Shown here piece by piece: positions 13,626 through 26,200 of a stretch of DNA of 64,000 bases. The translations under genes were made by a program, and so were the position numbers. How positions within the stretch are numbered: the stretch's first letter is position 1; every line of letters begins with the position of its first letter. The stretch is taken from NCBI GenBank assembly GCA_018881555.1, contig JACAXG010000165.1, forward strand, positions 802,479 through 866,478, given 5' to 3'. The notes beneath the pieces were generated by a model, which had not been told where the DNA came from, did no database searches, and was given only the letters and a program-made list of their open reading frames with translations. Source of the stretch: Amblyornis subalaris. Its lineage: Eukaryota > Chordata > Aves > Passeriformes > Ptilonorhynchidae.

Positions 13626-15658
13626 ACAAAACTGCTGCTGCTTAATGCTTCATTACAGGCTGTTATGTGTCTCCTGCACTGCCCAGGAGAGCAGCAAGGA
13701 GGGCTCTGACTCTATTTAATAACTGTTTCATGGTTCCTAATTGACAGATAAAAATGCTACTAACTCAGTTTCATCGAACATAAACCATGGGCAGGAGCAG
13801 TGGTGCCCTTCTGGAGCCAGGGTGGCAGCACGAGTTCTGATCCATTATTCTGACATGGGAAATCCATAACATGCCAATCTGCCATCACAGTGACAGGTTT
13901 ACACCTCTCTTTTTCCCTCTGTTGGTTTTGGCTTTTGCAACCTGGGGGAAGCAGCTGGGGAGGGATTTGGGGAGGGGTAGCCAGGGAGGGTGGAGGAAGT
14001 GAGATGGTGGCTGGTGCTTTATTCCAGGGGGCCGTTCTCACAAGGGTCTGCAAGACCCCTGGCACAGTGCTTGGCAGCAAGGATTGGCTTTGCAGCATGT
14101 GCCCATGGGGGATCCATGTCTGGGCACCTCAGAACTGTACCTCAGGCTGGCAGGTCCCCAGCCCCCGGACTGTCACCCTGCGCCTGTCAGGCTGAGCCAC
14201 GCTTGTACCCAGGCAAGATTCGCCAAGACTTTCAGCTTGGGTGGAAAAGGACCTGTATGTGCTCAGATGAAATGGGTAAGGATTTACTGTTGTAATTTGG
14301 AGATGTTGGGAAATCAGGGTGTTTCTTTCTGCCCTGTGGGGTTAGCAGGTTTGCATCAGTGCCTGGGGGGTTCTGTGCCCCTTTTTGCTCGTGCAGGTGA
14401 CCAAGTGACCCAGGCTTCTTCCATGCTCTGCGCTGAGAAACTCCAGACAGAGAAACCCCTGCTCTCTCCAGCAACAGTAAAGAGAAGTGTTGGGAATCAG
14501 AAGCCACGTGGTGCACCTGAAACCTGCTATTGAACCCAAACACTTTGGGATTTGCCTTATCGGATCACTCATGGGGCTGGCACTTGAAAAAAAGTCCTTA
14601 GAAATGAGATTTTTGAGGACTTTCTCCTCCCATCACAGTGTCTGGAAACCTAAATACCAGCTGGGAGTCCCCCAGGTTTTTGTGGCTGCTGCAGGGGTTG
14701 AATTGCACCCGGGGTGGAAGCAGCCTCAGTCCCAGGAGGCGTGGGCAGAGGTGGAGTCGCAGAGAAGTGTTGAGGGCCTGTAGCTCTGTGCAGAGCAAAG
14801 CAAAGCTGACCGCCACTGAAGGCATGCTGAGAGGATGAGAGGTTATTAGTAGCGAGCGCTTCAGGGATAACACGGAAGGTATTGATTTAAATAAAAATCA
14901 CCATAACAGCAGCTCTAACTGTACCCTGTGGGTCACTTGGAGGAGAATCAGAGGCAGCAGAGCTTCAGTGCTGGCACACTCAGAGCATTTCCTAGCTGCA
15001 AATACCGCGCTGGAGAGAGCCAGGACTGCTGCCCATGCTCCTGAGCAGGGACAGGGACAGGGAAGCAGGCATTGTGCCAGGGTGTGCAGCGCACAGTGGG
15101 ATGCCTAAAGAACATCCCTGTAATGAGGTTAGAGGCTGGACCCACCGTGACCCCCAAGGGCACACCGTACCGTTTGCCGGGAGCCACAGTGCCAGGACAT
15201 GGATATCCATGATCTCAGCCGGTTGCACAGCCTCCGTGGAGGTCAGATTCCCACGATGTGAGTCAGCTGCATTCCTCCCCAGGGTCAGCGAACTGTGCTG
15301 GGCTTCGGGCAGCCTCGGCTGTCTCCTGCCTCGACGCTCGCAGTGATTAACTGCGCTGGGGATGCTCGGTTTGGGTGGACAACACAAAGGCTGAGGGGCT
15401 CCGGTCAGCTGGGGACAGCTTCGGCTGCTCGTCCATGGGAGAGGAGAGGAGCGGAGCGGTTTCTTGGCCACCCTTCATACCAAGAGTGCTTTTATCAATG
15501 GGGCGTGAAGGGGCGATAAAACGCTACCAACTGTCTCCATAGACAGCTAATCCATTGGTATGGATTTGTTGTTAGGGAATCCGGCAGGCCCGTGCAGTTC
15601 CTTGTAGCTGGCTGTAACTCTCCTGCCGTGGTACGGCCCCCGGAGCAGCGGCTGCTCT

Positions 15659-15686
15659 CGTCACGACACGGAGCCGTGTCGTGACG
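15659..15686. repeat. 28-bp CpG-rich palindrome with CRE half-sites
   Basis: Perfect 13-base arms (cgtcacgacacgg and its reverse complement) flank a two-base centre, ag. Each arm carries CGTCA or TGACG, the half-site of the CREB/ATF element, at its outer end. The surrounding 15240-15700 is CpG-rich, and a consensus-like donor, CAG|GTAAGA, follows at 15714-15722. A regulatory or hairpin role is possible but unproven. Confidence 0.75.
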
Positions 15687-16854
15687 TGCTATCGGCAAAC
15701 GGAGATGAGATGCCAGGTAAGAGCCAAGCTGTCAAGATAGAACAAGCCTCAGCACGTAACAGAAGGGTTTCTCTGCTCCGGGGATTTTTGTACGTGGAGT
15801 TTTTAGAGTGTTTCCTCCTGATCAGTGTGCTTCCATGAGAACGGGGCATTCCGCGGAGGAAACCTCCCATGCCCTTCAGCTTTCCCGTGGAATGCGGGCA
15901 GACCATCTGCTGGACCTGCTGCGCAGACGGCACGGGCTGCACCGAGGTGGATCCGCATTTCCAGATCTCTTGTGGCTTCCTGCTCAAGGGAATTTAAACC
16001 ACCTGGAGTAGTCTCCTCCCTCTGGGAGGACACAGCTTCCCTGGGGCCAGCTAGCCAGCCTGGTTCTGGCATCGAGCAGCGCGTGTAAGGCTCGATCCGG
16101 CGCATTCATGCGTTGGAGCAGGTGAAGGCAGACACCGATCCAGCCTAGACCCAGCCCTGGTCCTGCCCACAGGGCTGTGTTGGGAGCATTGCAGACCTGA
16201 TCAGCATCAGCTTCTCTCTGAGGTCAAGGCAAGATGGGCAAACTCACCTGCGTGGAATGGCTGCTGGGAGTGGTCAGATGCCAGGAGCTGTGGCTGGGAG
16301 CTCCCCCTTGCTTTGTGGGGGGGTTTGCATAGAGACAGTCACTCAGGTTTAATGTCCCCGTGAATGACCTGTGTGGGGTTATTTTCCAAATGAATGTGAC
16401 CTTGTAGATGTGTAGCTCCTGGTGCAGTGCTGCAGCCTTCGAGCAGCACCCCAGTGCTCTGCAGCCCCCTCAAGGAGCTTATTTCTACATGGAAAGCCCA
16501 AAATGGGGAAAAACAAACAAGAGATGCAGCACAATCAAAATCCAACTGCCTGGGGCTGCACAAGCCTTACTGTCAGTGAGTCCCAGCCAGTGGTAGTATG
16601 AACATGGTGTCAGACAGCATCTGCAGCAGGGATAAGGATATTTCCAGCACTCTTAGAGGCCAGTTTACAATGCTGGGATTCTCTCCAGCTAAACCACTTG
16701 GGTTCAGATTTTCACTAACCCACCTCATTTCCTTATTTTTCTTAATCTCACAGCAAAAATTACAGCATTGGCTGCTTTGACCAGCTCCTTGCCTGGAATT
16801 GAATGACTAACTTCTGACGACTGGTGGTCCTGGGCTGTCTTGTCCTAGTAAGAG

Positions 16855-16911
16855 GGCAGTAGAGAGTTAAAGAGGGGCAGTAGATAGTTAAAGAGGGGCA
16901 ATAGAGAGTAA
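16855..16911 (+). repeat. 21-bp tandem repeat, nearly three copies
   Basis: Units begin at 16855, 16876 and 16897 with consensus ggcagtagagagttaaagagg. Copies one and two differ at one base; the third is partial. A small minisatellite in the intron, no function inferred. Confidence 0.85.
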
Positions 16912-17256
16912 CATTGCAACCAAAGAGTTTTGGCCAAAGAAGCAGCTCTGTCCCCAAGCACTGTATTATTGATTGACTCCAATATCCTAGTGCCATGGGA
17001 AAAGGCAGATGTGTGCTTTCCCTGCTGCATCCCTGTGATATGGGATGTGAGGAAGACATGGGGGCCCAAGGCTGCTGCCTGCCCTGCTGTGTGGCCCCTG
17101 CCAGGATATTGCCCTGAATTAATCCCTCTTTGAAGGGCAGCAAAACTGGCAGGAAAGCATTCAGCCCTCATCGAATGGCAGGGAATTCTCTGGAGCCCTT
17201 GGCAAACTCTTCCAGGTGTCAAAAACATTCACCATTTTTATGCATTTTTATGAGGC

Positions 17257-17556
17257 ACTGATCTCTTCTCTCTGGTGACCAGTGACAGGACCCGAGGGAA
17301 TGGCCTGAAATTGTGTCAGGGGAGGTTTAGGTTGGACATTAGGAAAAGGTTCTTCCCCTAAAGGGTGGTTGGGCACTGGAAGAGGCTCCCCAGGAAAGGG
17401 GTCACAGCACCAAGCCTGACAGAGCTCAAGAAGCGTTTGGACAACACTCTCAGGCACGTGGTGGAGTTCTTGGGGCTGTCCTATGCAGGGCTAAGGGTCG
17501 GATTTGATGGTCCTTGTGGATTCCTTCCAACTCAGCATATTCCATGATTCTTTGAA
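17257..17556 (+). mobile_element. CR1 LINE, truncated 3' end
   Basis: A well preserved 3' end of a bird CR1 element in the same orientation as CNTFR. It shows the diagnostic order: 'gacccgagggaatggcctga' near 17290, 'aggggaggtttaggttggac' near 17318, 'aggttcttcccc' near 17347, 'ggcactggaagaggctcccc' near 17373, 'ctcaagaagcgtttggacaa' near 17426, 'gatttgatggtccttgtgga' near 17502, and the terminal 'ccatgattctttga' near 17543. 5' truncation is usual for CR1. The preceding bases to about 17150 may belong to it but are not clear. It is less diverged than the copies at 485 and 8970, so it inserted later. Confidence 0.92.
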
Positions 17557-20500
17557 AGTACTGCAGATAGATGTGTACCTCATAAAAAGGAAAAATTCGA
17601 TTTGCCTTCCCCAGGTGTCTGTCTGTCCCCATCAAGCACAGCAAGAGTGGAGACAGACTGCTTGGCCCAGCCAGTTCCATTCCAGGTGGTAAAAGATAGA
17701 TAGAGGCAACTGAGAGCATCAGCCCAGACCTTCAGAGAGGTGACCCTCCAGCTCTCCATGACTTTCCTGCAAAGTTTCTCACCAGGCTTGGCTCCCATCA
17801 GGCTGGCATCTCTCCTGACTCAGGGCTCGGGGGGGGCAAGATCTGCCCCACATGTCTTCAGTCTGTGACTCAAGTCTTCTAAATCCTGCCTTGAGAGACA
17901 TCCCACATCTTGAAAGGCTTTTGGCCACGCTGGGGCCAACATCCCCATCTTCTGTGTAAACCCTCAGCTCAGGCATAGAGCTCAGGTGGTTTTCCTTACC
18001 AAGATCTATTGGTAGCTTTACTTTTAATAGCACATACGTGATGTGGAGTGGGATAGACCACTCCGGCTCCGGCTGGCACATTATAAATCTCAGGAAAAAA
18101 AAAAATAACGCAAAGGGCCAGGAGGCTTTGGGGGGGTGAAAAAAAGCAGAAGAAAGAGACTGTTTTCCCAGAACCCAAAAGCAGGCAGGGGTGGGGAGCG
18201 GGAAAGGCAGGGTCATACGGCTCGCTGGGGCAGAGTGTGCAGTTGTTTATACTGGAAATGAGTTTCTGTTTATTGCAAGCTATGGTGGGGAGACCACAAA
18301 GTGAACGTAAAACAAAATGGGAAGGGTGTGGGAAAAGTCAGGGGAGGGGGAGCGGGTGCCTTTGACAAACTCCAGAAGTCACGTCCAGTAATAAATCAAG
18401 CCGGGATCTGTCCCGGGACACAGGACCCAGAACATCTGCTTGGGCTGCAGGGAAGCCGGGCAGGCGAGGAGGGATCTCCCAGCCTTGCCTGGGGCCAGGC
18501 AGGAGACAGGGGCTTGGGCAGCTCAGCCACCCATGGGTGCTGAGCCCAGCAGTTCTCACATGCCTGCAGAGGTGCACTGAGCACCTGGGGTTCACCAGGG
18601 AACTGCACTCCAGGCTGAGGAATTTAACAGGCATCCTCAGCCAGCTTCTCCATGCTCAATAGCCAACCCTTGACTGCTCTGTGCCTCCACTTCCTTGAGT
18701 GTAAGGTGGCACAGGATGCTTTTTTCCTATCTATCACTTTCCCCAAGCTTTGCAGCAAGTGCCACATGGGCAGGCAACTCCTGCAACACTTCAGAGCTGG
18801 GGCATGGTGTAAGTGCCACCGGGAAGGGAGGTCTCCTGCCCAGCCCTGGGGCAGCAGGAATTAGTGTGCTAACGGGGCTGCTGGTGAAATGAGAGACAAA
18901 TCTCCCAGTAACCCCACTGGGGCCAGCAATGCATCCATTCTGTGTATGGACTTTGAAGGTATTAAGTGCTAAGGATTTTGGTTTGACATCTGAATCCAGC
19001 TGCATTGTTGTGAGAAGCCCTTGCAGGTTATTGCTCCAGACCAAACTTCCATAAATAATCTATTGCCTTGGGTGTAGTGCTTCGGAAGGGGCGGTGAATG
19101 TTTGTTTTGCAGACCTAAGCATTCCCCTCCTCTTCTTCCTTTTCCCCTCCCTTGGAAAATGGATCCTATTAGCCACTGCAGATGACACAACACATGCCAA
19201 TACATTTGCAACCCATTTGGCTCACAGTGAGGGCTGCTTTCGAGCTACAAACTTCCTCAAGGGTCCGAGTAAAGCATCGGCATGGAGGAGAAGCAAAGAT
19301 TGTGCATCTGCCCTGTGGGTCCTGGCCCAGTTCTTGCCTTTCCAGCCCATATCAGTGCAGAAAGCAGGCTAGACAGCCATCGAGATGCATGCGTGAGTTA
19401 CGACCTCAAAAGTCATTTGAGTTTCGTTGTGCCGGGCCATGGTTGAGCTGCTCTGGGTGTTCCTGTGGGATCCGTGCTCCAGAAATGCCTGTGAACAACT
19501 TTCTGGGCATGGGACAGGTCTGTGCCTACAGCATCTCCCTGGGGCAGACAAACCCCAAATCTCCGCATACTGGATCCTGGCCAGGTTCAATGTCAAGTCA
19601 CCACTGGAAAGGACTGAAACTTCGGCAGCATCACAGCTTTTCCCCACTTACTCCAGGCCTGTTGCCTTCCTTCCTGTCCTGCTGGTGACTTACACACCAT
19701 GGGACAGACCTAGCTGCATAGGCATTAACTCAGCCAGAGCTGCTTTTTCTGCTCCAGTAGAGGATGGCAAGCTATGGGGTACACCCAGACTGCTCTGCCC
19801 TGTCTGGTTTTTGCCAGCACATCCTTTCAGCTCTCGTCTGCAGCCGAGCCACGGCTCTCAGACCTGTCCCATCTGCTCACCTCATCTCAGAAGGATCCTG
19901 AGCCATCTGTGTGCATCGAGAGGAGAGTCCCCGTTGCAGGAGGCATTTGCAGTGTGCTCCTGGTCCGTGATAGGGAAGTGGGGCTCATGTGAGCCTGGAC
20001 ACCACAGCATCCTTTTGCTGCCGGCAAGGTCCAGACCATGGGCCTTGCTCTTCACCTGTAATTTTCTGTGCAACGCTTCAGAGAGCACAGCAAAATCCTT
20101 CAGTGACTCTAATAACATTTCTCTCTGAAGCTCTAGGGTGTTTCCCCCCCATCCCTGTGAAGTCACGCTTCAGGTCTGCTGAAATCCTAGCAAATGCCTC
20201 CTAAAATCCCCTGGAGCCCCTGCGACAGTTTATTGAGAGTCCAGGACTGTTTGACCTTGGAGGCGGTGAGAAAGGGAGGGGAAGAAAGAGCAGCCCTAGG
20301 CTTCCCTGCCAAACTCCTTGATCCATTGCTGAGCCTCTTGCAGAAACCACAACCCAGCCAGAAATCAGTCCCAGCCCATCAGTGGGATGTCTGGGCACAG
20401 TGCCCTGGTCTCCCCTCTGCCCCAGGTCTCTCGAGGGTCTCCCGCTGTGCTGGGCAGTGCTGCTGCATGCACATTGTGGTGTGTTCCCCAAAAAGGCACC

Positions 20501-23208
20501 CGTGCCCCAAGCGCCTGTGCGTGGTGCCCATCCCAGCATCCTGGCCCCCTCATCCTGCCCAAAAGAAGTTTGGGAACCGCGGGGTGACAACTCCTTCCCT
20601 GCTGTGGTGCTTGGTGTCTAGGAAGGTTGCCCACCCTGGGGGAGCTCTGTGCTGGGGGTTCCTACCATTCCTCGGGAAATAATTAAAGCATTGATAACAA
20701 TATTTTTATATGACAATAAGTGGTCATTATTCCTTCTTTGTTGTAAGCAAATCAGAGGATGCATGACAAGCTGCTGTCCTCCACAAGGAGGGAGAGGCTG
20801 TGCTGAGCATCCAGGTTATCTCTGTCAAGGCAGACTTGGCAACGATGCTGCTCTTGCCACTGATCCGGTGCCGATGCACTCAGGGAAGGTGTGTTTGCTT
20901 CTGGGGTTTCATTGTTAAAAGACCATCGATAAATTACAGGGAGTCCGGAGGAAAATTGATTAAAGAATTAAAAGATATCCTATGACCTAAAGGGGAGATT
21001 AAGGGAATTTAGTGAGGTGCTTGCTGTGGAGCGGAGCTGTGGGGGGAATAGGGAGGGAAGAGAATGGAAACAACCTTGCAAAGGTGGTGATTAGACGAGG
21101 TGGAAGCAGTCGCTGTGAGTTACTGCATTGGTTTGTGCCTCACGCTTTGTTTTGCAAATGTTGGGCTCTCACAGGCGGCTGGGAAGGGGCTCCCCAAGCT
21201 CCTCGAGCTGTTGGAGCTGCTCTGGCCACGAACATCCCCTGGGGTTTGCCCGCTGCTGCTTGTGGGGATTTAAGCATCGAGCCAGGATTTGAGGAAGATG
21301 AGCATCATTCTTATAAAGCAAAGGGCCTTTTTTTAGCTCCATTTCTTTACAGATGGGCTAAATAATGGGACCTCCCTTGAAGCCGGCTGAGTTTAGGATG
21401 CAGCTATTACTTCCAAATGCAGCGAAGTCTGCCTTTCTTTCTTACATCATCCCAAGGACCCCATTGCCTTAAGAAAAGAATGAGGCCAGGGTCTGATTCA
21501 GGCCTGAGGATAAAAAACCAGACATTAGTGAAGAGAGCAGTGGTATTGAGCAGTGCTGTTAGCTGAGCTGGTATCACAGTCCACTGCCTCCAGAAAATGT
21601 CACACCCATCCGCGTTTCATCTGCTTGAAAGACACATTTTGGGTGAGCTGCAGAGACTGATGCTCCTCCTGCCTCCACCCCAAGGTGCCAACAGCACAGG
21701 GGAGGATTTCGGCTTGAGCTGGGGACACTCCTCCTGTTGGTGACGTGTCTGACTGGCATTTTCTCAAAGCCAGAGAGTGCGCAGCTAAGGACTGGCGTGG
21801 AGACCTCATTTCCTATGATAAATTAGACATCTTCCCGAGTGCCTGCTGTTAATGGGCTAGCATAATCCCTGAGCAGCCAGAATAGCCACCCTCTGTGGTG
21901 TCCTTCTCAGCTCCATCCCCACCCCAGTCCAGCGCTGTGATTTTCCAGGATGTGTTATGGAGGAGCACGTGTGGGATGGGCCAGGTGGAGCTACCGAAGG
22001 AGGCTGGCTGCTGCTGGGGGGACTCATATGTATTTAGGGTGTGAGGAATATGGGAAGAAGTTCCTTCTGGTCCTCTGTCACCTCTCAGGGGACCTCTGGC
22101 TCCAGCCCAGCTGTTTTTGCAAGGTGCCTGCAGGTGGTTTCCCAGCAGGACTACAACAACGACATGAAGCTGGGCAAAGCTACCAGCATTATGAGGGTCA
22201 GGGCTCTCATGCACTCACAGCATGGCCCGTGGGGCTGGGGGACATGTATGGACACCCTACACCCTGGGAGCAGTGTAGGATCTCCCCAGGAGACGCCGTG
22301 GGGCAAAAGGGCATCCCCAAGGATGTGAGTTGGTGACCAGGGGATTCTGAGCCTGCATGAGCAAACCCAAATGCAGTCAGGATGGCCAAACACAGGATGA
22401 GCAAATGGCTCCACTGCCTGTGCACACACCTGGTGCACTGTGTGGTACAGACGCCCACTTTCAGCTCCCCTGTCCTGACTGAATCAAAGGGGAGACCATG
22501 GGGTCTGCTTTGTGAGGGGATGGGAGAGCAACCTGCAGTATTTCCTCTAGGAGAAGGTGGTTTTCAATAAATGCTGAAGGAAACGAGCTTTTCATGCAAA
22601 AGCCAGTTCTAGTGCAAGGAGAAAGTGGGTAGGGGGTATGAATGCTTCCTAACCACTCTCATCAGCTCCTCCTGTCTGCACAGGAGAAGAGAAGCCCAAA
22701 AATACCCTTCTCTCCTGCAGGGAGTCAGAAATATCTTCCTTCTTCCTCTCCATTGCCCATGGGGTGAGAGACCTCTCTGCCAGCAGGTACCTTCCTCACT
22801 GGGGAAGAGGACAGCAGAGAAGGGGACATATCCAGTGTGCATGTCAAGAGGGTTGAAGAGAGGGGAGGCATTTTTGGAGAGCCACTGCCTGTTAGAGGCA
22901 GCCCACGCTCCCCCGCCGAGAGTGATAGTTGGTAATATTCGTGGCTAGCTTGTTGCTCAGTGCATGACAGAGTGCTTACAGCTTCCTCCAGAGGCTCCTC
23001 CTGGATAAATATACAACTTCCAGCAGATCTGGTGGGACAGCTTTGCCGAGGATACATGGCTGTTGATGGTCCCAGTTGTGTCTGATCACACCTGGTATTT
23101 TCCCTGCCTTCTCCATCTGGAGAGAGGATGGATTGCTTTCTTGCAGCCTTTAAATAAGGTGATGGAGGGGGCAGGGGCATTGCATGGTGCAGATTGTGCA
23201 GGGAATTT

Positions 23209-23284
23209 GTGCCTGGAGCTGGGAAAAGAGGGAGAAGGGGATGCTGGTGCCTGGAGCTGGGAAAAGAGGGAGAAGGGGATGCTG
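23209..23284 (+). repeat. 38-bp perfect tandem duplication
   Basis: The 38 bases at 23209-23246 are repeated exactly at 23247-23284 (unit starts gtgcctggagctgggaaaag). Perfect identity points to a recent event or an assembly artefact. The period is not a multiple of three, and the stretch is not coding. Confidence 0.9.
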
Positions 23285-26200
23285 GGTTCTATTCTGCACA
23301 CACTGCAGGCACGGAGGCAGGGGACTGCCATGGCACAGACGTTCAGGGTCCCCAACACCTGCCATAGGACCGTTGGTGGGGGCACCCTGCGTTCCCCCTG
23401 CACAACTGAGACAAGGAAGGCAGTGCCGTCCCTCACAGCAGGCAGGGATGCTCCCTCTCTCTGCCTGGCAGCTTTTCCAGCTGAGCTCGTGGAGGAGATT
23501 GCCAGGGGTCTGCAGAGATTTGGGCTCCAGCCCTGCATGTTGGTCACAGCTGGTGTGGACCGAGGTGGGGCACAGCAGAAACCAGAGCAATGCCAGGATG
23601 CTCTGGTCAAGCCTCTTACTGAGGAGTACCAAGGGAGGCAGCTACTTCTCCTTGGAGACCAGGGGTGTGATGTGCTCCCACGTGCACCAACCACAACTTC
23701 CTCGGGGTGTGGAGCAGCTGCTGGGGAACCCACGTGTTACAAGGAAGCATTTCCCCCCTGCCTCGCCTTGGCACAGTGCACCCAGCTCCGTGTCGAGGAG
23801 CATGATCTCCTGGAAGGAGAAATTATTTTGGTGGGGACTGGAAAATCCCGTGTAATTCATGCCCTTCATCCTTCCCAGCCGTTTTCTAAGAGACAGGCAC
23901 AGTATTCGGGTGGGAGCTGCAGAGGCATCAAGCTCTTCTCTCCAAACCCCAGTAGTGGAAAGCCCCGTGGATGTGCAGCAGCCAAGAGCACATCAGCCGC
24001 TTGCTCTCCCCGTGGGGGCTGCAGTCCCTTCCCTGCTGTCTGAGCATGGCAGACTGGCATCCTGGGGTGCTCCAGCCCTGAGCTGTGGGCAGGAATGTGC
24101 TCTCCATTCCCGGAGCCTCCCAAGGCTCCGCGTGCCGGCACTTTTCCCTCGGTTGCCGCACACTCCCTCACCCCACATCGCTCCTCGGGTCTCCAGGAGC
24201 TGGACGGGGGCCCGGCACAGTCAATCCCAGAGCAGCCGGTAACGAGGTTTGGTCATTACTGCCCGGGGCTATGTGCGAACCAGTGACCTGGCTCTGAAAT
24301 GGTTTATGTTACATGCAAATCCCCTCGCAGAGGTGTTGGGGGAGGAAAGCCGGCCTCGCCGTGAACTCCCTGGGCTGAAGAGCAAACCCCAGCGCTGCAA
24401 AGAACTTCCCGTGCCCGGCGCGCTGCTGAGCTGCCGCATCCCGCCCCGCCGGTGTGCCCATCCCAGGGGTACCACACCGAGCACCGCGGGCCCCGGCCCG
24501 GCTCCAGGGCTGGCGGTGCTACTGTTATACACAAAACAATAATCAGCTGCCGTAACGAGGATGCAGAGTAGCTGAGCTGGCTTCCCTGCTGTTGTGCCGG
24601 CTCCAAGTGGAAACAGCTGCATTTGGTTTGGTTAAATGTTTTATTTACTCACAATTATCCCAGATAACAGGTTTGCTCTATTTTGTTCAATATTTAATAT
24701 TGTTTCAGAGCAAAGCTGCTCTTTGGTTTCTGGTGGAGGACCGGAGGGTTAGAAGGGACTTTCTGCTGTGGTGTGGTCCCAGCTGAAGGGACATCCCTGC
24801 TGTGCATCAGTCCCTGAGGCCCAGAGTGCTGCCCCATGGGGATAAAGTCACCTGCAGGAGCACAGCTGGGTTCGGGGTGCTGCTGTGCTGGGCAGGATGG
24901 GCATTTCCGTGGGACAGCAATGCTGCCAAGCGCCAGCGCTGCTGGAGGGAGTGGGAACAAGAGGGTCTGTCATGGTGCAGGGTGCCAGATGGCTTCTCCT
25001 GCCTAAATCACCTTCCCAAAGCACCCTGCACTCCAGAGAAGGCTGCCATTCCCGACAGCCAGCCCAGCTCCTGCCGCAGTTGGCCGAGCCGCTCTGCTCT
25101 CGCTCTTTCCTCTCACAGACCAAGGGTGTGAGGTTTGCTGGATAATTTTCTGGAGGGTGGAGAGTGGTCACATTTGAGGAGCAGCTCTGCTGTGCTGGAA
25201 GTGGCATGGCCTCATGCAGTGTGGGATGGAGCAAACTCCAGTGAGCCTGTGATCACGCTGGGAGCTTGCCCTGCCGCTGGGGCTGAAAAGTGGGATGCTG
25301 GGCTTTCTTTTCTCTGTGAGTAATGCCTTCCCCAAAAATTTACAGCGTTGCCTCTTGCCATGCTCACTGAATTTTCTGCAAGGGAAATGAGAAAATCCAT
25401 AGCTTGGTTTATGAGCCCCAATCAGTGTAAAACAGGGCCTTTTAGAAATTTATCTTTTGCTGAGTCCACCTTTTTCTCCAGCACCTTCTTGGGGCATAAA
25501 TTCTTGCTCTTTGAGGCTGGGGAGCTGGCTCCTAGGTGGCAGCAGGGTCAGGGGACTTTGGCTACAGATGGAGGTGTCCCTGGCCCATACTGGGAGCTAC
25601 CAGGGAGGTGCTGCAGTGTATGGGTGTGAGGGCTGGGCTTCGTGCGGGCTGAATGTGGGCAACTCTGGTGTTCAGCTGGGATGAGTCACACTCCAGAGGG
25701 ATATGTCTTCTGTGTCTAATTTAAAGGGAGAGGAATGTCCCCTTGAAAATGTCCACTTGCTAGGGTTGGGGTGGCTTAGACTGACAGGGAGAGACACAAA
25801 CCCTGTCTCCATCACTTGCCCAGGTCACCCCGGACGTCAGTGAGGGACAAACCCATCTCACCCCTGCACCCCTGGGTTCTCTAATTCTCCCTCAAATTAA
25901 TTTCTCTGCATTAATTAAGAAAAGAAACAAACTAAAATCAACAAATCAAAACCAAACCCTTGCTTTATCCTTCTTGAAGAAGCGGTGGTTACGAACGTGA
26001 TGTTGCCAAACACAGGGAGCATCACCTGCCTGGGTACCACCCCGCTGCCGTCCTCTGCACCCCTCCTCCTCCTCACACTTATCCAAGAACAGATGGACGA
26101 GGGGAATCAGAGCAAATTCAAAGCTTCAACTCCCTCCCTTGCTGCAGCAACAAAACAGCTGCATCCAAATGTTTGGGTCGATGGCAGGGGCCGTCCCCAG

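Noticed and set aside
23063..24043. 326-codon open frame on the + strand
   Set aside because: GC-rich chance frame; it crosses the perfect 38-bp duplication, has low-complexity composition and resembles no family; no splice or promoter context.
24745..24800. Possible CR1 scrap (agggttagaagggacttt)
   Set aside because: Only about 18 bases match and the flanks do not follow the CR1 consensus.
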